Shown: positions 10,231 to 20,566, counted from the first letter of the stretch. The stretch is DNA of 24,654 bases from Lingula anatina (GCF_001039355.2 NW_019774040.1:1-24654); one strand, 5' to 3'. Translations and numbers: made by a program. Notes: generated by a model not told the origin, from the sequence alone.

Positions 10231-10615
10231 CTGCAACATATACATGTACTTATAACACGGAAAAACTGCGAATATAATTACTGCTGTCATTTTATTTTAG
10301 TCTTAGACCATGAATCTGTCAATGAAATCCATTGCACATCCCTCTGCGTTGGATACAAATGCACAAAACTTTTCTGCGGTCCTGTTAAAGGGTAGGTAGG
10401 GATGGGATAGTTACATAATGGGCGGAAATGGGCGTTTACTCACAGGTGTCTACACTTTAATTCTGTCCACGTCGGTGATCAGGTTTTCCGCGGCAAAATA
10501 TCAAGAAGCGGTGTTTTGCATCTCGTGAGAAACTGTAATACATACAAATACTTATAACACGGAACAAATGCAAATATATTTTCTGCTGCTCATTTTATTT
10601 TTGTCTTGGACTGAT
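10195..10615. repeat. Diverged direct duplication, about 304-bp period
   Basis: 10195-10313 and 10499-10615 share long words such as TCAAGAAGCG-TGTTT, GAGAAACTG, ACTTATAACACGGAA and CATTTTATTTT-GTCTT. These are diverged tandem copies and include the candidate exon starts noted on both strands. Confidence 0.75.
10301..10395 (+). CDS. Candidate cysteine-rich terminal exon
   Basis: After a good acceptor (CTGTCATTTTATTTTAG, ending at 10300) an open frame encodes LDHESVNEIHCTSLCVGYKC followed by TKLFCGPVKG and a TAG stop: four cysteines spaced C-x3-C-x4-C-x4-C, as in small disulfide-rich secreted peptides. No start exon or signal peptide was found upstream, and the related copy near 9228-9280 has lost the frame. 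It could equally be chance within a repeat. Confidence 0.22.
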
Positions 10616-10699
10616 TGACATTATTCCATTCACTATTGGGCCGATCTTCCCAACAAGTCGCTGATCTTCCCCGCCAGGTCCACCTGTAAATTGATGTCT

Positions 10700-11500
10700 A
10701 ATTATACTAGTATAACAATGTAGAGGGATAGGCGAACAGGATGGTTTTGATTACAAGTCTGATGATACTTGTATGACAATGTTGAATTAAAGACGAACAT
10801 TAATATATTATGGATTGAATCGCTTTATAAGGGTTGCTTTGTTCATAATAAATCTTTACCTATAATATACTGAAGTATCAGGGTTTCATTTTAGGGACAT
10901 TGTTCAAGCCTAGGTTACATTTGCCATGCGACGGCCGTTCGTTGCACGTTATTATAACGTCCGGTAATCCTATTTGCGTTTGGCGTCTGTGCGGAGGCGG
11001 GCGGTGACCGTACAAACTCATACGAGGTCGTGCGGTCCCACGGTCCCCGCAGCCTGTTCATTTTTGTCAAAGGAAATCCTTTGACAAAGTTTTTAATTGG
11101 CATGCCCATAAACCGTTGCAATACCGTACATGGCATTAAATAGTGCAATTGTGGGCATGGCTCGGTTGATTTGGGGTGGTTGCTATGATCACTGATACTG
11201 TTGTTGGTCTATTTCACTTCCACATTGGTGGTTTTAGAAGACATAAATTGTCATAACAATAGTGAACATGATAAAATCTTAGTATTTCTTGCATAAATTT
11301 GATGTTCTACGTTAGCTAATTTTGATCAAGTAGGTGTTAAAAGGCACCGACCTTATCGGTCCTTAAGAAAGCCTCACGGAGGGAGTTCGGCATCTGCACT
11401 AAGTGCCTTGGCAAAAGTAATCTAGGCTTAAGCCGATCTCGACTCCAAATAAAGATTTTTACAGGTTAGTATAATTAAGAGTTTAAAAATCTCACACTTC
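10700..11500. other. Intergenic; GC-richer block at 10915-11150
   Basis: No supported gene. The block at 10915-11150 is much richer in G and C than its surroundings. It contains a minus-strand open frame (10915-11148, 77 codons including RGPWDRTTSYEFV), not recognised, and a perfect 12-bp-arm inverted repeat TTTGTCAAAGGA/TCCTTTGACAAA at 11063-11088. Another GC-richer stretch lies at about 11340-11450. Confidence 0.4.
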
Positions 11501-11502
11501 AG

Positions 11503-11508
11503 TTTAAT
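11503..11508 (-). terminator. Possible poly(A) signal ATTAAA for the minus-strand micro-exon gene
   Basis: ATTAAA on the minus strand, about 42 nt after the TAA at 11550-11552. A common variant of AATAAA, position plausible, untested. Confidence 0.3.
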
Positions 11509-11549
11509 ACCTCAAAACGTTATATAATATGATAACATGGACTCTCACC

Positions 11550-12082
11550 TTATCTTCCCAAGTCCCATGGATTGGGCGGCTGAAATATTTTGAATATATT
11601 TATATATATATAATAGTATTTTGAATATATACGTGTGTGTGTGAGAGTACATATATCTTGAAAAAGAAATATATTGAAATAAACATATTTCTGATCATGT
11701 AAACCGATTATCAACAGGCTATCATAAAAACTATATTCTCGAGTTCAAATGTAGTTTTTGCAGGTATTTCATTGTTTAAGTATCTCACAATTCAGTTAAA
11801 TTACTCAAATTGTTATCCCTTATAAATGCTTTTTGTTACAAATGTGAAAATATAGGTTCTTACCACAGTTGGCCATGGCCATGGGTAGAATGTCTGGAAT
11901 ATTTCCCCATTCATATACAAATAAATACATAGAAGTAAGAAAATTAAATAAACTATGTTAATAAACACACATTTATAGTAAAAGTTGATAACATTTCAAA
12001 AGTTAAGCAAACTGCAATGGACAATTTTATTCATTTTTTTATTTTTTATTTTTTTATATTTATTTTATTTACTTATTTAGTT

Positions 12083-12179
<97 letters not shown>

Positions 12180-13166
12180 TGGTACCATTGCATCTTTACT
12201 ACTCAAAAGAAGTTAAGGGACACCCGAGATTTAAGATGCGAAAGTTTAATTTAGATGTGAAAATTTAGATTTTTACCCGAGGTGTGAGTGTGATGGGCCA
12301 TGGCCATGGCGTGATTGTCTGAAATATTTCCCAATACATATACAAATATATACATAGAAGTTAAAATTAAAAGATTTGAATAAACATTCCTCTGATCATG
12401 TAAATCGATTATCATATAGTATCATCTAATTATAATTAAAGCCTGTGTCACATGCCTACATTTATAGTAAACGATTTGTGAATTTTAAAAGTGATATGCA
12501 AAAATAACAGTCCTCAAATATAAAAGTATGTATGCAGACAAAAAAACACAAAGAAACAAAGAGTTACTTACATAGATAGCCCGTGAGTCAATGCCGCGAA
12601 GTACGGAAAGAAGGCGGGAATTGGGCTTGGGTTGTACTTGGGAACCTTAAATTAAATAATTGAAGAGGACTATATTATTTCACCATTTTTGAACAAATAT
12701 GCAGAGGTAGGTGTAGGAGGAACAATTATTCATTTGTAACTTTTAAATATAGGCCATGGTCATTTTTGGCTTTGTATTACACTCAACATGTATATGTTTC
12801 TAAAAGAGGCCCGTTTATGATAGTGACCAAAGAGTCTAAGTAAGCAGTTAGTTAATAAATCGATTAATTAATTAGTAACCAACAACTTAGCTTAAAACAC
12901 AAAAGTACTTAAATTGTTCTCGAACTAAATCATTAAGCGTATCATACACAGCACGCAAATCATTTGTGTTTCAACTACAGTGTATTTTACAGAAGCGTAA
13001 ATTTATTCACAAGTCTTCTAGGTTGAAGCCCTTCTAAGTTCTTATAAAACATATGCCTTTTCCTCGTTTTGGGATGTATTTACGGTGAAATTTGACCTGT
13101 AGACGTAGCTTTGTAGTCTCAATTACCAGGCTACACCATAATGATCATTGCTATTACTGTGAGATG

Positions 13167-13226
<60 letters not shown>

Positions 13227-14544
13227 AGTGAAAGGCACACAATTTAGGGTTTTAACGTATTCTGCGTGCATGGATAACTTCTTGTTTAACTTATCTAAGG
13301 ACAATTAAAACTTTTCTTAAACATAAAATAACATAAATGGCCTTACTCAATATCACAAAAAATAATCAAATTCTCTGCCCCACTGCCCAACAGTCAGTCA
13401 TCCTGACGCATAGGGAAAATAGCGCGAATCACAGCGCTAGAAGTCTAGTCAATGGAATAAATAACGTATTTGAACCCTCTCTTATGCGCGGGTTTTGATC
13501 TTTGGCTTTTTCCAAACTAATAAATAGTTATGTTGAGTGTCAGGAAATGAAGGTAAAAGCTTGGTAAATCAGGAGTAAATGCCTTTTAACTTGGGATAAT
13601 TTGTTAAATATGAGTTTTGGCTCGAAAAGCACCTTAGTTCACCTTTTATTCTATATATACCGTAGGGCAAAATTAAAGGGAAAAGAGCACATGGTTTGCT
13701 GTGCAGCCTGGATTAGATATGCGCTTATCTGCAACGTTAAGCGGGTAGGATAGGCCTTAAAATAACGTCGGTTCTTTTATGGTATCAGCCCGACCTCTGT
13801 TAACGGGTCAATTTCGAGATGCGTAACTCCCAGCGCTAAGCTCTGTAGGGTTTTGAAAGTGAATAGCTTTAGGGGATGGACAAAAAATATAAAGACCGTA
13901 AAGCTAAACTTCATATGAAGCATGTAGATAAGATGTTGGTCCCCTAACACTTTTGCCCTAAACGAAAAAAAAAAAATTAAAATTGATCCCCTGACGCCTT
14001 CGCTTCTCATTTTCTAGCACTCATCATGAATTTGTTTTTCTTTGATCTCTAGGAATATATGACCATGGTATCATAATACCTAGTCAACCATATTTGTCGT
14101 ATTGTTATAATCAAAACTGCTTTAATTTTCAAACAGTTACTGTTCAAATTACAATCAGAAATCGTTTTTGGCAACAATTCAAAATTATAATACAATGGAA
14201 CTTGATATTTTTCGATTGTTAAGTTTGTCCATTATGATTGTCAGTATGTTTTAATTTTCTCTTCTGAGTAGTATGTCAATTTAACTTATTAGTTTCACCA
14301 TATCTTGTTAATACCAACTATATCAAGCCCAAACTTTTTTAAAATCTAAAACGAAAAGAAAAATCATTATAGAATTTAAAAAAAAAACAAACGTTCAGTT
14401 AAGAAAGTATGTTGACAGACTGCTTTGGTTACTATTTACTTACTTTTGGTAAACACGCAAAAAAAAAAAGAAAAACTCACCCCGTGCCTCTTTCGTTATG
14501 CCACAAACAACGCACACAACGACGCACAGCAAAAACGCTTTCAT
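11550..14544 (-). CDS. Micro-exon gene for a secreted Pro/Trp-rich peptide (gene 2)
   Basis: Five minus-strand exons in order: 14544-14481 (64 nt), 12645-12572 (74), 12318-12277 (42), 11893-11864 (30), 11579-11550 (30 to TAA). Total 240 nt, 79 aa. Exon 1 is a signal peptide, MKAFLLCVVVCVVCGITKEA, ending in phase 1 at a GTGAGT donor. Exon 2 starts in phase 1 and ends in phase 0 (GTAAGT donor). The small exons are all phase 0, each behind a TTTCAG or TTCCAG acceptor, encoding TITPWPWPITLTPR, TFYPWPWPTV and PPNPWDLGR. The last 33 residues hold 10 Pro and 5 Trp. The three micro-exons sit in diverged copies of one repeat unit, so they arose by tandem exon duplication. The last exon is followed one base after the stop by a donor-like GTGAGA, so a spliced 3' UTR or a lost exon end is possible. 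Weak points: the acceptor of exon 2 and the GTAAAA donor of exon 3. Function unknown; plan and motif match the plus-strand gene at 20613. Confidence 0.62.
12082..12178. repeat. (TA)n followed by T34
   Basis: A TA microsatellite to 12144 and then an uninterrupted run of T from 12145 to 12178. It lies in the intron between exons 3 and 4 of gene 2. Confidence 0.95.
12646..14480. other. Intron 1 of minus-strand micro-exon gene 2
   Basis: 1.8 kb of AT-rich sequence between the signal exon and exon 2. I see no further exon with both splice sites on either strand. It includes the (TTA)n tract at 13168. Confidence 0.5.
13168..13223. repeat. (TTA)n microsatellite
   Basis: About 18 TTA units in an uninterrupted run. 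Confidence 0.95.
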
Positions 14545-14614
14545 CCTGCTGCAGGCTCTTCCCCAAAAGTATGAACGTCAGAACTGCAACGAGCACCTGG
14601 GAGCCCTGCGTTGA

Positions 14615-14622
14615 TTTAAATA
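14615..14622 (-). promoter_or_regulatory. Possible TATA-like box for gene 2
   Basis: TATTTAAA on the minus strand, 78 nt upstream of the ATG at 14544. Initiation about 30 nt downstream would leave a leader of about 45 nt. Confidence 0.35.
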
Positions 14623-15230
14623 GTCGCATAAAATACATGCCCACGCAATATAAACGGGAAACCCACCCGTCGTCACGCTTACACTTACGTGCCATTATGC
14701 AGGTTTGGCCGTAAACAGGTTAATAGGAACTTAAACATCTGGGCGCGTTTATCTAAGGAGATGCGGCATTGCAGAACAATAATAACGTAAAAACATACTG
14801 TGCTGCACCCTGGATAAGTTTTGATTACTATACAGCTATATGATAAGCAAAAAATGGCGGCATTTAATTGGCGTTAAAACGGTGTTGGAAGGTGCTCAGG
14901 TAAAGGAGAAATTTGAGAAACCCTTTTTTCAATTTTACCCCAAACTCTCAAATATGACATCGCCCATTAGATGACATGTGCTGAATGTTTTTCATTTAGT
15001 AACTGAACACTGAATGTATGCACGGCAGAAAATTATTATTATATATTTTTATTTATTTTTATTTTATTTTTTTTTTTTTGGCAAACGCTTACATTATACT
15101 TAAGTCGGTCACTGTAAACGTTGCAAAATTGGATGCTTTTTCAAGTTTTATTGGATGTTGCTGTATTATTTCAAGCACAGTCGAATGGCTTTTTTATTTC
15201 CATTTATTAACTTCTAAAATGGTTTCGTCA
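14623..15230. other. Intergenic, nothing supported
   Basis: AT-rich sequence including a T-rich stretch near 15040-15080 that creates a hydrophobic but meaningless open frame. Confidence 0.5.
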
Positions 15231-15303
15231 GGTTCAATAGTGTAGTGGTTATCACGCTCGCCTCACACGCGAGAGGTCCTGGGTTCGAACCCCAGTTGAA
15301 CCA
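15231..15303 (+). tRNA. tRNA-Val (anticodon CAC)
   Basis: 73 nt with all arms: acceptor GGTTCAA/TTGAACC plus discriminator A, D arm with A box TAGTGTAGTGG, anticodon stem CTCGC/GCGAG around loop CTCACAC (anticodon CAC, reading GUG), T arm CTGGG/CCCAG with loop TTCGAAC (B box). No intron, CCA not encoded beyond the natural overlap. A T5 run at 15312-15316 is the expected RNA polymerase III stop. Confidence 0.97.
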
Positions 15304-16534
15304 CAAAGAAATTTTTATACATAAAGTTTTGGAACAGGTGTGATTGTTCAGTTATTGGCACAGAGAAAGTACGCATAGATATTTTCGTCTAAAATGAGCT
15401 TCGTCTTATTTTACCATTTAAAAAAGTAAAAATGTTAAAGGCAGGTCGTTACTTTATTTGCGAGGCCAGCAGTATGGCCTGTAAAAAAATATCTGCTACG
15501 TGCGTCGGGCTTTTCTCAGTGTGCTCACAAAAGCACGTGTAAAGCTTTAGCCACAATATTTATAGTTAAAAGAAATTGCGCTAGTACTGTAAATGTTAAC
15601 AGTCGCATTTAAGGTCAGGGTGGAAAATTTTACAGAGCAATTTCTCCCATGCTGAGTGCTTTTATTTTCAGAAAAATGAATATTTCACAATATGCATATC
15701 ACCATTTTCTGTTTTCAGTAATAATTTTTACAAGTCAATTTATGTTGATCACATCAAATATGTATTTTTTTATGCGCTCCCGAATTAGTATATCATCACA
15801 GTATCACCATGCATCCAGAAAAACAGTTCTCTAAACCCGTTACAATTGGAACGGTAAGGTGACTTACATGTAGGCTACACTCGTTCAATTTCTTTAAATA
15901 AATCCATATCAAATTTAATTTGTTCAATTGGCATTGGCAGATTTATAGTGATACAATCAACCTCTCGTTTTTCCTGAAGCCTTAATTATAACAACACATA
16001 AAAAGTGGTACCGGTTAATAAAGGAACACTCCGTGCGTTTGAAAACCCCTCAGATTCAAATTTATGTCCTTGAAAGTTTCTTATATTTCCCAATTTGACC
16101 TTAACGACGATAAAACCCCTTAAATTATGGGAAATAAAAGTTTATCTGAAGCGTACCTAGTGTCGCTACTGTCTTCTCAGCTTTTATAGCAGCTCGCAAA
16201 GTCTGTATTACAGTGATACAGGACCGCGATACAAAACATCAAGCCCTTTTTCCTGTCTGAAAACGAGGCCAGGAAGATGAAAATCGCGAAGGCTATGTCG
16301 TTCTACTGGACTGGCCAGTCATTTAAAAACTAAATCAATGAAATTAAACGTGGAATAAGACACCAAATACAAAGGCAGGGAAAGGTTGAGGATGAGTCGT
16401 AATTAGTATAAAATTTCCCTTTAACCCTGGAAAATTCATCATTGCGGATAATTCCCGTGGGGAGTTCCTTTAAAGATAGTTTCGCTAGAGATACTTTGCA
16501 AAATTGATGGCGCACGTGTATGCTATCCTCATAG
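15304..16534. other. Intergenic, 3' side of the lectin gene
   Basis: Apart from the tRNA terminator I see no gene. I found no AATAAA on the minus strand within about 500 bases after the lectin stop, so the poly(A) site is not placed. Confidence 0.5.
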
Positions 16535-18614
16535 CTAAACCAGTGCCTTTTCGCACACATAGCCACCCACGTTGCCATTGCAGCTGTAATCATCAAACTC
16601 GTAGTCGACAAAATCCCGCCTTCCAATCCAGAGGACCATGCAAGGACCGTTCCCGTCAGGCTGATAGTCTCCGGGCACGCCCGCCGCCTTCGTCCAGCCA
16701 TCATAAGCCACTTGTTGCCCTGTAGGTACCCAGAAAAACTGGAGCTTGCGGGCCTCCCTCGAGTTCACTGGCGCCCCTGTGCGTGTAGTGACGGGGTTAA
16801 TCGAAAGACGCCGACCCCCCACGTACCATCCAATGAACCTGTTTGGTGGGGTGATGGCTGGAATGAAATTAAAGTATTTATTTAGAAGAATGGATTTTAT
16901 CCTGAGTGAAATTTTGATAGGTTTAATAACAAAATAATTTACACCCAAATGCCGATATAAAATCAAATTTAAAAGATCACATCTGATACATTGACAAATT
17001 CATGGTTTTGCTAAATTGGGAAGCAATGTTTGAAATTATTTTCTGTGGCTTTCCACGTACAGGCGCAGACCTGGGTAATTTTACTAATTAGGACCCTGTT
17101 TTGGGAAATGCCTTAAGCAGGCAACACAAAACAGGGATGCGTGCCCGCTGTGACCCCCAGATCGGCCATTGTCCAGATTCCTGAGTTTAACATAAGTTAA
17201 TGATGAAATGAAGACAAAAAATTTATTCGCATTTTAGTTTCGGAACGAGCTCTTATTGTTTTGAGAATTTTGTTCTTTGTCGAGGAGAGGAGTTTGCCAG
17301 TCATATACAGTAGAAACATTTATTTACTTACGTCTTAGGTTATTCTTGATAAACTCGTGCTCTTCGCTGGTCTCTATGGAAACGAGGTCAGCGGACGCAT
17401 TTTGGCAAATTGCCCGGGACAACGCCCAAGATGGCGACCTCCCGGACACGGTAATAAACGAATAACAGGAGTTACCAAACACAGCAAACCCAGGTGGGCA
17501 ACCTAAGCAAGAAAACGATAAGTGGATTCTAGCATAAGTGTTTCATTTTGGAACAAACGTACATCTCCAGTCTTAATTATCAGCCAAAATATATCTGTAA
17601 TAAATGTATGCTTAAACCATTTCGTGGACATAATCTTGTTTGGCAAATACAAACTTCGTCCTCTACGGTTATCATAAAAGATCCCATCGTAATGATATAC
17701 AGCAATAAATAGACGAAAAAAACACCTTGTAAAATGTCACGATGTCCGTCAGAAGCCTCTATAGTTTGGCAAAATTCCAATATGAGGCTAGAAATATTGT
17801 TAAGACACAAAATGCACTATCGACCATTAGAGCAGAATTTCGGAATTTCATAATTTTCTCTTTATCGCCAAGGTTAACAGCATCCAAAACCGTTGAAAAA
17901 ATCGCCATGTAGAATCCCATATCGCGTTCTAAATGTTCATTTTTATCGGCACGATTTAAGTTAACCAGTAAATATCTTAATTTCACCAGATACAGGCTTT
18001 CATTTGTTATAGATGTGGTAAAATAAATACTCACAAGACTGAGAATTGGTGCAAGATCTGGTCTCGGTCCCCGCCCCCTGGCATCCGGGCCCATTATTAC
18101 ACTGTCTTTCTCTTGTGGCAACCCCTGTCCCGCAAGTCTTTGAGCAGGCACTCCAATCCCCCCACGGGCTCCAAAACGGCCTGGGTCTGCAGTCAGCTGG
18201 GTTCCATACTCGCAGGACGCACGGGTTTGAGGAGTCAGGATACGCGGCGGATTCTCCGTACTTTTCTGGCACCTTTGTGCCGGGTGCGCATGCGTGGAAC
18301 GTGGGTCGAAGATAACTGGTGCCGTGATATTCACATTGGTAGAATGCGCACGCGTTGCTGTCGTCACGGAGATACTGGTTGCTGATGCGGTTTGGGTCGC
18401 ATTGTCCGACTAGAATGAAGATTCTTGACTGTCACAATTGAGGCAATTTTTTGCGCATTAAAATAGCAAATTAGCTTCCAGCCATTTTCAAAATATATAT
18501 TCCTTTTTTTTTTTTTGGAAACCATAGCTAAAGGTCTACAAACGTAAACGAATCTGGAAGTTAGCTCCTTTTATATCCCGAATACGATATGCGGGTTGCG
18601 CATTTGATTATGAA

Positions 18615-18678
<64 letters not shown>

Positions 18679-18801
18679 AACGTCGAAGAAAAAATTTGAA
18701 ATGCACAAAAAAACGATACATAGGGACAGAGACTTACCTGGATCAGACGAAATAAGACCAAATATGCCAATCAATACGGTAAATACGCAGATCGCTGTCA
18801 T
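16535..18801 (-). CDS. Secreted chitin-binding / TSP1 / C-type lectin protein, complete
   Basis: Four minus-strand exons, 18801-18738 (64 nt), 18409-18035 (375), 17502-17332 (171), 16857-16535 (323), all joined in phase 1, give 310 aa. Donors are GTAAGT, GTGAGT, GTAAGT; acceptors TTCATTCTAG, TTGCTTAG, TTTCATTCCAG. Residues 1-19 are a signal peptide ([19 protein letters not shown]). Residues 25-95 form a CBM14/peritrophin-A domain: six Cys (25, 42, 47, 62, 85, 95) with aromatic FYQC, usually a chitin binder. Residues 101-147 are a TSP1 repeat: [15 protein letters not shown], six Cys. Residues 148-306 are a long-form C-type lectin domain: CPPGF, SCYSF, then AYDGW, FDDYSC and GYVCEK, six Cys. 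The lectin part lacks EPN or QPD and WND calcium/sugar motifs at the usual places, so its ligand is open. C4-C5 spacing in CBM14 is longer than usual. Phase-1 borders between domains are typical of exon shuffling. Likely an extracellular surface, matrix or immune protein. Confidence 0.92.
18614..18675. repeat. (GT)n(GA)n microsatellite
   Basis: Nine GT units followed by about 21 GA units, inside intron 1 of the lectin gene. It yields Ser/Leu and Arg/Glu pseudo-frames that are not genes. Confidence 0.97.
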
Positions 18802-18840
18802 CTCAACGGTGCAATTGAATACAGATATTCTCTCAACGTT

Positions 18841-18849
18841 CTTTTATAC
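18841..18849 (-). promoter_or_regulatory. TATA box of the lectin gene
   Basis: GTATAAAAG on the minus strand, with the first T 47 nt before the ATG at 18801. Initiation about 30 nt downstream would leave a leader of only 15-20 nt. The ATG has G at -3. Confidence 0.6.
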
Positions 18850-20566
18850 GCTTCCCGTCACATCCCAATGGCTTTTGATGGTTTATCAATAAAACAATCA
18901 AACCATAAAATATACGAAAACACCTTCATTCGATCACTTGAAAATTTAAGAAGTTGTTTACAAGCCACTTCGCCCATCTATATTTTCTAAAGTGACGTAA
19001 AATGGGCTTGTCTCAAAAAGAGGAGAAAGAAATGAAATCTATTTTCAGCTTTACGTAACACTCTTGGACTCGATGTCATGAACGAAAGAGGCCCTGTAAT
19101 ATAGTTCCCGGTTCCCATTAATTTGTATGAGACCCACTTACGTTCAAGATAACCCTAACCTGTATGATTTTGGAGAGCGTTACACAGACTCCCAGTTTCT
19201 TCATATAAGACGTATAAATTCAATTATTTTTAATCATATTGGTTAAGTTTCAGGCCGGGGTCTGTTACATATAAGAGCTTTGGAAAGACTGATTGAAACG
19301 TGCAGACTTCACATTTGACCCAAAATGGATCAGTAGTTATCGCTTTATGTGTCACAAAATGTCAGTTTTATATAAAGAAAGCAATTGTTTCAGACCGATA
19401 GTCACAAGTAATATGTTATAGAGAACATGTACACTTTTATCGTGAACTTTAAGTAATGGGGATAGAAAAATTATAGTCAAAGCGTTAAGGCCAAATTTGA
19501 GTGTAAAGTTATTCTCTTTAATTGGCCCTGGTCGTTGCTAAACTGACAATTGGAGTGTGCTAGGGAGTTAATCTTTCTTCCCCGCCCCTCCCCCGGCAGA
19601 AAGCCCGTTGGACTCGAGTTGAGGACACTGCGTCTTCTCATAACGTCCTATTTACCTCATCTCATGGCTTTATGACAGAAATAGTTAAACATTAAATAAA
19701 CCACTCAGTTAGTTGTAGTAGCTATCTAAAAAACTTCCGGCTGCCAACGTTAGGGCACATTGATAAATCAGAAATAGGTACTACCTGTAAGTTGAAATAT
19801 CGACACTCACGATCGTTGTGCGTAACTGCTATTTTGGTTGCTTATTTACAACTTATTTCAATCACAACTATCAAATTTTATGGCCTTGTTGCTTTCTTCG
19901 TTTGTTTTAAAGCTCCGAGTTGGGAGCGTTTTAAAACTGTGCCAAGGATATTGGCAATTGGAGGGGGCGATGGATTATTTTGATAATATTAATTAATGGT
20001 ATTTATCTTTTTAAAAAAAGGCAAAAATATTTCCTTACCTGGTGAAACTAGGATTTTCCTGAGGATACAAAACTGTATTTTCAGAAGTTATTATTTTTTT
20101 GCATCGCTTCCTTCGGCAAATATGCAATTGTAGACGGAAGGAATTTTAATATGTAGGATACAAAAACGAAATAGTTATTATTATTATTATTATTATTTTG
20201 TTCGTTTCACTTTACTTTAACTTAACACAATGGCTACGGGATGAGAAATGAGTACCGCTGAAACTAAGAAGGCATATGTTTGACTCCCCCCCCCCCCCCA
20301 TTCCTCCCGTGAATTAGCTCACGTATAAGAAGAGGCTTGGCCATAGACTTGATTATGGACGTAATCAGCTGGGGGTCATGAAAGGACAGAAACAAGGACG
20401 GGAGTGATCTAAAACTGTGTGGCATAAATAAATTCAAGGCCAGATAACGTGCACTTCATCGAGTTTAAGTGTAAAGTCGTGCCAAGCAATAATTCGTGAT
20501 AAGGAAGACCTTTACTTTTTTATTAAGGAAATTCAATTTTGCGCGAACACCTGGAGAGGACATTTT
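18850..20566. other. Shared 5' region between two divergent genes
   Basis: About 1.7 kb separates the TATA box of the lectin gene (minus) from that of the plus-strand micro-exon gene. No exon is supported. It contains a (TTA)n run (20176-20198) and a C14 run (20286-20299). Regulatory elements for both genes could lie here, but I recognise none. Confidence 0.45.
20286..20299. repeat. C14 homopolymer
   Basis: Fourteen consecutive C residues. Confidence 0.95.

Larger units (their letters stand above)
9228..10472. repeat. Dispersed duplicate pair (9228-9352 and 10335-10472)
   Basis: Both segments contain GCATCCCTC, then CGGTCCTGTTAAA, then GGTAGGTAGGG-TGGGATAGTTA, and later an ACTTTAATTC-GTC word. 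They are diverged direct copies about 1.1 kb apart. The second includes the end of a cysteine-rich open frame, the first has lost that frame. Confidence 0.7.
11454..12420. repeat. Tandem-duplicated exon units of gene 2
   Basis: Three diverged units surround the micro-exons. Shared words on the plus strand include the CCATGG core, CTGAAATATTT or CTGGAATATTT, a CATATACAAATA-ATACATAGAAGT word (units 2 and 3) and CTGATCATGTAAA-CGATTATCA (units 1 and 3). Spacing is about 306 bp between the first two cores and 431 bp to the third, the extra length being a TA/T microsatellite. Confidence 0.75.

Noticed and set aside
12017-12268. Ile/Tyr/Phe-rich open frame
   Set aside because: It is the translation of the (TA)n and poly-T microsatellite in an intron of gene 2.
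14409-14714. 101-codon plus-strand frame rich in Lys/Arg/Thr
   Set aside because: It is the opposite strand of the signal-peptide exon and promoter of gene 2.
16330-16704. 124-codon minus-strand frame across the last lectin exon
   Set aside because: Shadow of the CTLD exon; the lectin motifs are in another frame.
17759-18367. 202-codon minus-strand frame over the lectin exon
   Set aside because: Wrong frame: the CBM14 and TSP1 cysteines and domain motifs appear only in the frame used in the four-exon model.
18561-18801. Ser/Leu and Arg/Glu proteins over the GT/GA tract
   Set aside because: Microsatellite translation; only the first 64 nt from 18801 downward are kept as the signal exon.
19792-19983. 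Hydrophobic 63-codon plus-strand frame
   Set aside because: It has no ATG start and no splice sites supporting it; AT-rich sequence often gives such hydrophobic frames.
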